Below, in pieces: positions 8,121 to 14,547 of a stretch of DNA of 19,045 bases (position 1 is its first letter; each line of letters begins with the position of its first letter). The stretch is taken from assembly GCA_015222795.1 (NCBI GenBank), contig JADFVY010000035.1:1-19045 (forward strand). The letters are read 5' to 3'. A model generated the notes under the pieces. The model was not told the DNA's origin, did no database searches, and saw nothing but the letters and a program-made list of their open reading frames with translations. The translations under genes were made by a program, and so were the position numbers. The stretch comes from Pseudomonadota bacterium. GTDB lineage: Bacteria; Pseudomonadota; Alphaproteobacteria; UBA8366; JADFVY01.

Positions 8121-8636
8121 ATGGACCTTAAGCAGCATATTCGCGGCATACCCGATTTTCCCAAGCCGGGGATATTGTTCTACGACATCTCGCCGATGCT
8201 GGCGCATCCCCGGGCCTGGCATTACTGCACGGCCAAGCTGGCGGCGCTGGTCGCGGACTGGGAGCCGGACATCCTGGTCGGCATCGATAGCCGGGGTTTC
8301 CTGGTGGCGGCGCCGCTGGCGCTGAACATCGGCTGCGGCTTCGCCATGCTGCGCAAGAAGGGCAAGCTGCCGGGCCCGACCATTGCCCATACCTACGACC
8401 TGGAATACGGTACGGATACGGTGGAGATCCAGGCCGACGCGATTCACCCCGGCCAGCGCGTCGTGATCCTCGACGATCTGATGGCGACCGGCGGCACCAT
8501 GGCGGCCGGCATCGACCTGATCCGCAAGGTCGGCGGCGACGTGCGCGGCGCGGCCTGCGTCATCGAACTCACCTTCCTGGGCGGCCGCGACAAGCTGGAC
8601 GTGCCCCTGGAAGTGCTGTTGAAATACGACGACTAG
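8121..8636 (+). CDS. apt: adenine phosphoribosyltransferase
   Basis: Cytosolic purine-salvage enzyme converting adenine and PRPP to AMP and pyrophosphate. The 171-residue length is exactly that of the family. The N-terminal IRGIPDFPKPGILFYDISPML is characteristic, followed by GIDSRGFLVAAPLA, MLRKKGKLPGPT and the PRPP-binding loop VVILDDLMATGGTM. A GGAG motif lies seven bases before the ATG. It stands alone on this strand and converges, with a 12-base gap, on the hibernation-factor gene. Confidence 0.97.
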   Translation: MDLKQHIRGIPDFPKPGILFYDISPMLAHPRAWHYCTAKLAALVADWEPDILVGIDSRGFLVAAPLALNIGCGFAMLRKKGKLPGPTIAHTYDLEYGTDTVEIQADAIHPGQRVVILDDLMATGGTMAAGIDLIRKVGGDVRGAACVIELTFLGGRDKLDVPLEVLLKYDD

Positions 8637-8648
8637 GCGCACCCGAGC

Positions 8649-9221
8649 CTAGCGCCCCACCAGATGGTGCTTGCCGATGGGGACGACGGTGCTTGCCTGC
8701 GGGCCCTTTTCGCCTTCGCCGGGGTGAATGACGAGGCGGACCTCGTCGCCGGCCTCCAGTTTGTCGAAATCGCCTTGGGTCACGCTGTTGCGGTTGAAGT
8801 AGATATGCCGGCCGTCGCTGGCGTCGATGAAGCCGTGATCGTGGGACATGCCGGCGACCGTGCCGTGCAGCGGAACCTCGTGCGCCTTGACCTTGCCGCG
8901 CTGCTTGCGGGCGTAGTCCTCCAACTGGCGGAGGGCGGCATTGAAGCCGTCGCGGATAGCCACATAGACATCCTCATGCGCATGGTCCAGCGGCCCCTGA
9001 TGGCTAACGGCCAGTTCGCCGCCGACCACGCCGAGATCGATGCGGATATCATAGAGCTTGCCCTTGTGGCCATGGCGGTGGGGCGCCTTAACGACAACGC
9101 GGCAGCTCATAAGATGATCCGCGAAGCGCTCCAGCTTATCGGCCTTCTCGCGAATGTTTGCCTCGACCGCCTCCGAAGGGTCCATGCCCTTGAACGTGAT
9201 CTGTACGGGAATTGCGAACAT
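8649..9221 (-). CDS. ribosome hibernation factor fused to a cold-shock domain
   Basis: Predicted 190-residue two-domain protein. Residues about 3-105 match the HPF/RaiA (ribosome-associated inhibitor) fold: MFAIPVQITFKGMDPSEAVE, IREKADKLERFADHLMSCRV, and EDVYVAIRDGFNAALRQLEDY. Residues about 118-180 form a cold-shock domain (HGTVAGMSHDHGFIDASDG, IYFNRNSV, LEAGDEVRLVI) with RNP-like elements GFI and YFNRNSV. The ATG at 9221 is chosen because GGAG lies seven bases upstream and it begins the HPF domain exactly; longer in-frame starts (9281, 9416) would run across the FNR-like site. The likely role is inactivating or protecting ribosomes under stress, with the cold-shock domain adding RNA contact. 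It is divergent from the cytochrome b561 gene across a shared regulatory site. Confidence 0.88.
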   Translation of the reverse strand: MFAIPVQITFKGMDPSEAVEANIREKADKLERFADHLMSCRVVVKAPHRHGHKGKLYDIRIDLGVVGGELAVSHQGPLDHAHEDVYVAIRDGFNAALRQLEDYARKQRGKVKAHEVPLHGTVAGMSHDHGFIDASDGRHIYFNRNSVTQGDFDKLEAGDEVRLVIHPGEGEKGPQASTVVPIGKHHLVGR

Positions 9222-9269
9222 GATTTTCTCCGAGCGGCGCGCAACCAGTTCCGATTGCGCCTCGGCGGC

Positions 9270-9339
9270 AACATAGTGCATGACAAGCCCCCGGTCTTTG
9301 ATCCGTATCAAAGAAGCGATCCGGGCGGCGTTATATATT
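9270..9339. promoter_or_regulatory. divergent promoters around a perfect FNR/FixK box
   Basis: TTTGATCCGTATCAAA (9297-9312) is a perfect palindrome containing the TTGAT-N4-ATCAA consensus of FNR/FixK proteins (9298-9311). On the plus strand TATATT at 9334-9339 predicts transcription from about 9346, placing the box centre at -41.5. On the minus strand TATGTT (9275-9270) predicts a start near 9263, again -41.5. This is class-II activator geometry in both directions, serving the cytochrome gene (start 9382) and the hibernation-factor gene (start 9221). Confidence 0.75.
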
Positions 9340-9381
9340 TCGCGTCGCCTCGTCATTCCACGCAAGCCACATGGATATCCG

Positions 9382-9999
9382 ATGAATACCGAGTCACTCC
9401 AGCAAGGCCAGATCAAGGTCTGGGATCTGTTTGTCCGCGTTTTCCACTGGACTCTGGTCGCCGCCTTCGCGGTGGCCTATGTCACCGAGGACGAGGCGAT
9501 GGCGCTACATGTCTGGGCCGGCTATCTGGTCGGCGGGCTGGTGCTGGCGCGCATCATCTGGGGCTTCGTCGGGCCAGCCCATGCGCGGTTCGGCGATTTC
9601 GTATGCGGTCCGTTCAAGGCCTGGCGCTATCTGATCGACCTGATCCTGTTCCGCGCTCGCCGCCATGTCGGGCACAGCCCGGCCGGCGGGGCGATGGTGT
9701 TGGTTCTGATGGCGGGTTGCCTGCTGACAGTCTGGACCGGCATGGAACTCTACGCCGCCGAGGAAGGCAAGGGCCCGCTGTCCTGGCAGGCGCCGGTCAT
9801 CGCGCAGGCCCTGGCCGACGATGACGACAGGGAAGGCCATGACGACAACGACGGCGGTGAAGGCGACCTGCATGAATGGATCGCCCATCTCACCTTCCTG
9901 GCGGTGCTGTTCCATATCGCCGGCGTCTTCCTGGCCGGCATCGTGCACAAGGAAAACCTGGTACGCGCCATGATTACCGGCCGGAAACGGCCCGAGTAG
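9382..9999 (+). CDS. cytochrome b561-like membrane protein
   Basis: Predicted 205-residue inner-membrane b-type cytochrome of the bacterial cytochrome b561/Ni-hydrogenase cytochrome b family, passing electrons between quinol and a periplasmic partner. Four hydrophobic segments are visible, with candidate haem ligands His22 (RVFHWTLV), His43 (LHVWAGY), His164 (DLHEWIAH) and His178 (LFHIAGV). An acidic, His-containing insert (ADDDDREGHDDNDGGEGD, about residues 144-162) precedes the last helix and is unusual; it could face the periplasm and bind metal. The ATG at 9382 is chosen because it puts the family's VWDLFVRVFHW at the N-terminus. No clear Shine-Dalgarno is present. The perfect FNR/FixK box upstream predicts low-oxygen expression. 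Confidence 0.9.
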   Translation: MNTESLQQGQIKVWDLFVRVFHWTLVAAFAVAYVTEDEAMALHVWAGYLVGGLVLARIIWGFVGPAHARFGDFVCGPFKAWRYLIDLILFRARRHVGHSPAGGAMVLVLMAGCLLTVWTGMELYAAEEGKGPLSWQAPVIAQALADDDDREGHDDNDGGEGDLHEWIAHLTFLAVLFHIAGVFLAGIVHKENLVRAMITGRKRPE

Positions 10000-10001
10000 T
10001 A

Positions 10002-10071
10002 ATACCAAGGTTCACTGATAAAGCCCCATGGGAAGCCGGTCACATGAGTCTTTATCAGCGAGCCTTGGTAT
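10002..10071. repeat. palindromic MITE/REP-like element
   Basis: Arms 10002-10022 and 10051-10071 (outer ATACCAAGG, inner CTGATAAA) are complementary at 19 of 21 positions around a 28-base loop. The element begins two bases after the cytochrome gene stop and ends inside the truncated signal-peptide ORF on the other strand. Partial copies occur at 7531 and 7992. No transposase is encoded; it is probably a small dispersed element. Confidence 0.7.
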
Positions 10072-10114
10072 AAGCCACCGCGGCGGCGAGCATGCTGAAT
10101 TTCTTGATTGCCAT
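10055..10114 (-). pseudogene. beheaded secretory gene: signal-peptide start joined to the palindromic element
   Basis: On the minus strand an ATG at 10114, with a GAGG motif eight bases upstream, opens MAIKKFSMLAAAVA, a normal start of a Sec signal peptide. The frame then runs straight into the palindromic element and stops after 19 residues (AYTKAR, stop). It looks like the 5' end of a secreted-protein gene cut off by insertion of, or deletion next to, the repeat. The rest of the gene is not seen nearby. Confidence 0.55.
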
Positions 10115-10224
10115 AATATGCCTCGCCCTAACTCTGATTCAGAAAAATGAGCACGGACTCCAGAGGCAATTTACGAACAAAAGATTACTCGACCGGAGAT
10201 AACGCCGCGCCGGGCAAACAACCC

Positions 10225-11421
10225 CTACCCTCGCCGCCGGACGCCCACCTGGGCCAGCCGCCGGGCGAGATCCAACAGGACCTCGTCGCCGCCCTTGCGG
10301 CCGACGATGGAAAATCCGGTCGGGGCGCCGTCGACCGTGCCGTAGGGGATGTTGATCTGCGGCAGGCCGGCATGGCCGGCCAGGCCGGTCGTGGTGAGAA
10401 TGCGCTGTCGGGCATCGGCCTGTGTTTCCTGTGGCTCATCCCGGTACAGGGCGACGCAGGGCGAAGTCGGGATCGCCATGACCGCGCCCACATCCATGAG
10501 ATCGTCCATGCGCCGCGCCAGCTTGTCGCGCCATTCCTGCCAGTGGGCAACCTCGTCGTCGGTGATTTTGGCGATGAGTTCGAAGCGCTCGGCGATGCCG
10601 GGGCCGAAGGTCGGATTGACCTCCTCGATCCAGTCGCGGTGGGTCTCCCAGGCCTCGCGGCCCTGCAGGACAAGGTAGGCCTTGAACATGTTGCCGATGT
10701 CGTAATCCTCGGCCGCCAGCATGCTGATCGGCGGATTGACGATTCTGGCCAGCGCGTCCAGCGCCGGCGCCAGCGCCGCCTGCACTTCCGCGCTTGCCAG
10801 CGACCACAGATCTTCCGGCACATAGAGTCGGGTCAGGATTTCCGGCTCGTTCCAGTCGTCAAACAGGATGTGCGCGGCGCCCGACATCACCGCCGGGTCG
10901 CGCGCGAACCAGCCAATCGTGTCGTAGGAGGCGGCCAGCGGCATGATGCCTTCCAGCGGGATCCGGCCATGGGTAGGGCGCAGGCCGTAGATGCCGCAGA
11001 AGCTGGCCGGGATGCGTACCGATCCGCCAGTGTCGGACCCCAGCGCCAGATGTGCGTCGCCGGCCGCCACGGCCGCCGCCGAACCGCTGGAGGAACCACC
11101 GGCTACGCGGCCCGGCGCGTTGACGTTTACCGGCGCGCCGTAATAGTGATTCTCGCCGACGATCGAATAGGCCATCTCCTCGGTGACCGTCTTGCCGACC
11201 ATGGTGGCGCCGGCGTCGATCAGCTTTTGCACCGCTGGCGCCGATTTTTCCGCGATTCCGTGGGTGCGCAGCCAGTCCGGATTGCCGCAACCGGTGTGGC
11301 AACCCTCGACATCGTAAATGTCCTTCACGGCGAGAGTCAGGCCCTTGAGCAGCCCTTCATCCGCACCCTCGATCACCTTGTCGCAATGGGCCACGAAGGC
11401 GCCCAGGTCGTCACGGGTCAT
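10225..11421 (-). CDS. amidase signature family hydrolase
   Basis: Predicted 398-residue Ser-cisSer-Lys amidohydrolase, splitting a carboxamide into acid plus ammonia or amine. Catalytic elements are visible: Lys33 in GLTLAVKDIYDVEG, cis-Ser110 in GGSSSGSAAAVAAG and nucleophile Ser134 in GSDTGGSVRIPASFCG. The 398-residue length is at the shorter end of the family. The ATG at 11421 is preceded by GGAGG and matches the usual N-terminus; upstream in-frame ATGs would add sequence that overlaps the divergent promoter. It is divergent from the metallophosphoesterase gene with an 84-base gap, so the two may share regulation. The substrate is unknown; the nearby GGT and GS-like genes make a glutamyl or other amide plausible. 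Confidence 0.93.
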   Translation of the reverse strand: MTRDDLGAFVAHCDKVIEGADEGLLKGLTLAVKDIYDVEGCHTGCGNPDWLRTHGIAEKSAPAVQKLIDAGATMVGKTVTEEMAYSIVGENHYYGAPVNVNAPGRVAGGSSSGSAAAVAAGDAHLALGSDTGGSVRIPASFCGIYGLRPTHGRIPLEGIMPLAASYDTIGWFARDPAVMSGAAHILFDDWNEPEILTRLYVPEDLWSLASAEVQAALAPALDALARIVNPPISMLAAEDYDIGNMFKAYLVLQGREAWETHRDWIEEVNPTFGPGIAERFELIAKITDDEVAHWQEWRDKLARRMDDLMDVGAVMAIPTSPCVALYRDEPQETQADARQRILTTTGLAGHAGLPQINIPYGTVDGAPTGFSIVGRKGGDEVLLDLARRLAQVGVRRRG

Positions 11422-11505
11422 AATTCCCCCTCCCGAATTGACGGCGCGGGCGGCATGGTGGACACTACCCGTTAGACACAGCCACCCACGGGATTGATTC
11501 GAACA

Positions 11506-12342
11506 ATGCGCATAGCACAGATCACCGACATGCATGTCAAGAGGCAGGGCGAAATGCTGACCCCTGGACTGGACAGTTACGCCGCGCTCGGCGCCGCGCT
11601 TCGCCGAATTGACGGGCTGGACCCACGACCCGACCTGATGGTCGCGACCGGCGACCTGACGGCAGATGGCAAACCGGAGGAATATGCGGCGCTGCGTGAC
11701 TTGCTGTCCGGTTTGGACATGCCCTGCCTGCTGTTGCCGGGCAATCACGATAACCGCGAAAACCTGCGCGACGCCTTCCCGGATCAGCCCTGGGAGGACG
11801 GCCAGTTTCTACTCTATGCGGTGGATGACTGGCCGGTGCGCATCGTTGCGCTGGACAGCGTCGTCGCGGGCAAGCCCCATGGTGAGATATGCGCGGGCCG
11901 GTGCCGCTGGCTGGACAAGACGCTTTCCGGGCAGCCGGACAAGCCGACCATCGTCATGTTTCATCATCCGCCCTTCGTGACCGGCATCGCCTATATGGAC
12001 GCCATGGGACTGGCCGACCCGTCGGGACTGGCCGAGGTGATCGGGCGGCACAAGCAGGTTATTCGCGTGCTTTGCGGCCATATCCACCGGCCGATCCAGA
12101 CCATGTTCGCCGGCACGGCGGCCAGCGTGGCGCCGGCCACCAGTTTCCAGGTAGGATTGGACCTGATCGACCCGAACAGCATCCTGCTGACGAAGGAACC
12201 GCCGGCCTTCCAGCTCCATAACTGGACGCCGGAGAGCGGGCTGGTCAGCCACACTGTCTATGTCGAGGAATACGGGTCCTGGGTGCGGCCGGCACATTAC
12301 AAGTCGGCGTCGGCGTTGGAGGCGGAAGCGGAAGAAAACTGA
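11506..12342 (+). CDS. calcineurin-like metallophosphoesterase
   Basis: Predicted 278-residue soluble phosphodiesterase of the class III cyclic-nucleotide phosphodiesterase type (CpdA/Rv0805-like). The five metal-binding blocks are present in order: DMH (ITDMHV), GDLTADG, GNHDN, a FHHPP segment and GHIHRP. These motifs fix the fold but not the substrate, which may be a cyclic nucleotide, glycerophosphodiester or other phosphoester. The ATG at 11506 is preferred over TTG at 11494 because it begins directly at MRIAQITDMH; neither has a strong Shine-Dalgarno. The stop lies four bases before the GGT start, so the two form an operon. Confidence 0.92.
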   Translation: MRIAQITDMHVKRQGEMLTPGLDSYAALGAALRRIDGLDPRPDLMVATGDLTADGKPEEYAALRDLLSGLDMPCLLLPGNHDNRENLRDAFPDQPWEDGQFLLYAVDDWPVRIVALDSVVAGKPHGEICAGRCRWLDKTLSGQPDKPTIVMFHHPPFVTGIAYMDAMGLADPSGLAEVIGRHKQVIRVLCGHIHRPIQTMFAGTAASVAPATSFQVGLDLIDPNSILLTKEPPAFQLHNWTPESGLVSHTVYVEEYGSWVRPAHYKSASALEAEAEEN

Positions 12343-12346
12343 TCCC

Positions 12347-13909
12347 ATGAAGGGGGCCATCGCCGCCGGTGACACGGAGACAGCCAGGGCCGCCGCCGAG
12401 GTTCTGGCCGACGGGGGCAACGCCTTCGACGCGGTGCTGGCGGCGCTCTGCATGGCGCCGGTGTCGGAGCCGGTCCTGGCCTCGCTTGCCGGCGGCGGGT
12501 TCCTGCTGGCCCACCCGGCCGACGGCGAGCCGGTGTTGTACGATTTCTTCTGCCAGACGCCACGGGTGAAGCGCCCGGCCGGGGAACTGGAGTTCCATCC
12601 CGTCGAAGTGGATTTCGGCACGACCACGCAGGAGTTTCATATCGGGCTGGGCGCGATGGCGACGCCGGGTGTCGTGGCCGGCCTGTTCGCGGTGCATGAC
12701 GAACACTGCCGCTTGCCGATGACGCGGATCGTCGAGCCCGCCGTGCGGCTGGCCCGCCGGGGCGTGCCGGTCTCGCCGCTGCAGGCGCATATCCTGGATG
12801 TCGTCGCGCCGATCTATCTGGCGACCGACACCGCGCGGGCCCTGTTCGAAAGCGGGCGCCAACCCGGCCGGGTGCTGGGCGAGGGCGAAACTTACTACCC
12901 CGCCGCCATGGCCGACGCGCTGGAGGGGTTGGCGCGCGAGGGGCGCGACCTGTTCTATCGCGGCGAGATTGCGGCGGAAATCGCCGACGCATGCGCCGGG
13001 CGCGGCGCGCTGACCATGGTGGATCTTGAAAATTATGAGGTCATTCGCCGCCGTCCGCTGGCGCGTGACTGGCGCGGCGCGCGTATATTCACCAATCCGC
13101 CGCCATCGTCGGGTGGGCCGCTGATCGCTTTCGCGCTGGCGATGCTGGAAGATATCCGCTGCCCACCGGGCGGCCCGCACGCCGCTGAATGGCTCATGTC
13201 CCTGGCCGACGCTATTGCCGTAACCAACGCCGCGCGTACCGGCCACGGGCTGGACGAGGGCTGTGACGAGGCACGCGTGGCGGAACTGCTGTCCGACCCG
13301 GTGGTCGCGGAATACCGCGCGGCGATGGCGGGCCGCGCGCTGAAACAAGGTGGCACCACCCATATCAGCGTGATCGACGCAGACGGAAACGCGGCGGCCT
13401 TGAGCCTGTCGAACGGCGAAGGCTGCGGCCATGTGCTGCCCTGCGGCATCATGCCCAACAACATGCTGGGCGAGGAAGACATAAATCCGCGCGGTTTCCA
13501 CGAATGGATGCCCGACAGCCGCATATCCTCGATGATGGCGCCGACGGTGGTCGAGCGAGGGGACGGGCGGCTGATCGCGCTGGGCAGCGGCGGATCCAAC
13601 CGCATCCGCACCGCCATCCTTCAGGTGCTGTTTAATGTCCTCGGCTTCGATATGGGTCTACGGGCCGCCATAAAGGCCCCGCGCATCCATTTCGAGCGCG
13701 GGCTTTTGAACGTGGAAGCGGTGGGCGCTCCCGGCGGTTTCGACCGGGCCGCGATAGAGCTTTTTGCCAACCGCTTCGCGAACAAGGAACTCTGGGACGA
13801 TTTCAGCATGTTCTACGGCGGCGTTCACGCGGTGTCGCACAACCGCAAGAGCGGCGCCTTCGACGGCGCCGGAGACCCCAGGCGCGGCGGCGTTTACCTG
13901 GAGACCTGA
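12347..13909 (+). CDS. ggt: gamma-glutamyltransferase family protein
   Basis: Predicted 520-residue Ntn-hydrolase precursor that self-cleaves to two subunits and transfers or hydrolyses gamma-glutamyl groups. The large-subunit N-terminus shows LADGGNAFDAVLAALCMAPV, the SLAGGGF motif and TPGVVAGL. The autoprocessing and nucleophile residue is Thr337 in QGGTTHISVIDADGNAAAL. The small subunit has MPNNMLGEEDINP, SRISSMMAPTVV and GSGGSNRIRTA. No signal peptide is seen with this start, so the protein is probably cytoplasmic, unlike classical periplasmic GGT. The serine-rich oxyanion motif is SRISSMMAPT, typical of a divergent GGT subgroup. It is four bases after the phosphoesterase stop, and its 3' end overlaps the convergent DUF6714-like gene by 16 bases. 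Confidence 0.92.
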   Translation: MKGAIAAGDTETARAAAEVLADGGNAFDAVLAALCMAPVSEPVLASLAGGGFLLAHPADGEPVLYDFFCQTPRVKRPAGELEFHPVEVDFGTTTQEFHIGLGAMATPGVVAGLFAVHDEHCRLPMTRIVEPAVRLARRGVPVSPLQAHILDVVAPIYLATDTARALFESGRQPGRVLGEGETYYPAAMADALEGLAREGRDLFYRGEIAAEIADACAGRGALTMVDLENYEVIRRRPLARDWRGARIFTNPPPSSGGPLIAFALAMLEDIRCPPGGPHAAEWLMSLADAIAVTNAARTGHGLDEGCDEARVAELLSDPVVAEYRAAMAGRALKQGGTTHISVIDADGNAAALSLSNGEGCGHVLPCGIMPNNMLGEEDINPRGFHEWMPDSRISSMMAPTVVERGDGRLIALGSGGSNRIRTAILQVLFNVLGFDMGLRAAIKAPRIHFERGLLNVEAVGAPGGFDRAAIELFANRFANKELWDDFSMFYGGVHAVSHNRKSGAFDGAGDPRRGGVYLET

Positions 13910-14355
13910 AGCGCCGCCAGCCGCTGTTCCAGCAAGTCCATCACATGGCCCAGGACCTTGTCGTCCATGTTGTCCTCGATCTCATCAGCCATGGTTTCGT
14001 GGAGATGATCCAGAAGGGCCGCAATCGCCTGGCATTGCTCCGCGTCGAGGCACGCGATGCGGCCGGATTCGAGGTGGGACAGGAACTCGTCGAGGGAGTA
14101 GTCATCGCCGCGGCCCAGCGCCAGGCGGGCGAAACCGGGCATGAAATAGCGATAAGCCTCGTCGGTCAGGTAACAGACGGGGTCCCAGGCCGGGCTGCCG
14201 ACCTGATCCAGCGAGACCGTTTCCGGCGTTACCGCCTGCATGGTGTCTTCATGCTCGGCGCATTCATCGCAATGGGCGGGATTGCGGACCATCCCTAGCG
14301 GGCGGTCGCACCGGAACGCCCTGTCAATCGCCGCCGATATCCGTTCAGTCGCCAT
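13894..14355 (-). CDS. DUF6714-like conserved hypothetical protein
   Basis: A 153-residue soluble acidic protein of unknown function. It has a short N-terminal helix, then a Cys/His-containing segment PAHCDECAEHED (residues about 26-37, a possible metal site). After this come DPVCYLTDEAYRYFMPGFARLALGR and a long helical C-terminus. The layout matches my memory of DUF6714, but the assignment is tentative. The TAA stop at 13896-13894 lies inside the 3' end of the GGT gene. A degraded second copy of parts of this gene lies at 16290-16339. The frame is intact and codon use is like the host. Confidence 0.65.
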   Translation of the reverse strand: MATERISAAIDRAFRCDRPLGMVRNPAHCDECAEHEDTMQAVTPETVSLDQVGSPAWDPVCYLTDEAYRYFMPGFARLALGRGDDYSLDEFLSHLESGRIACLDAEQCQAIAALLDHLHETMADEIEDNMDDKVLGHVMDLLEQRLAALQVSR

Positions 14356-14367
14356 CGCGTGCGGTCG

Positions 14368-14480
14368 CTATTTTTCCAGTACCTTCGGCCAGTTCGTGTC
14401 GGCCTTGACAATGAAACCCGGGATATCCCGCACCCATTTTTTTGCACATCCTCGCTGTAGTTCAGATAGAGCTTGCCGTC
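14368..14480 (-). pseudogene. 3' fragment of a YHS-domain gene (decayed second copy)
   Basis: This stretch matches the last third of the intact YHS gene (16348-16463), including the stop codon and the CTGTAGTTCAGATAGAGCTT segment. It carries many substitutions. Where the intact copy has nine bases (about 16422-16430), this one has eight (TTTTTTTG, 14439-14446), a frameshift. Homology stops abruptly at about 14480, next to the repeat that brackets the SIR2-like gene, so its 5' part was lost or displaced there. Confidence 0.85.
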
Positions 14481-14487
14481 GGAACTC

Positions 14488-14503
14488 CTGTCCCCGAAAC
14501 TCC
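14488..14503 (-). repeat. inverted copy of the GGAGTTTCGGGGACAG repeat
   Basis: CTGTCCCCGAAACTCC is the exact reverse complement of the 16-base core of the two repeats at 15612 and 15647. It marks the left edge of the SIR2-like islet. Confidence 0.85.
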
Positions 14504-14547
14504 GTATGTGTCATTATCCGTCGCCAGTCAGCGACAGTTCAAAACCC

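Noticed and set aside
10147..11475. 442-residue plus-strand open frame
   Set aside because: It is the antisense shadow of the amidase, which has all catalytic motifs, and its own translation shows no family pattern.
12245..13501. 418-residue minus-strand open frame
   Set aside because: It is antisense to the gamma-glutamyltransferase gene and rich in Arg, Gly and His without a domain.
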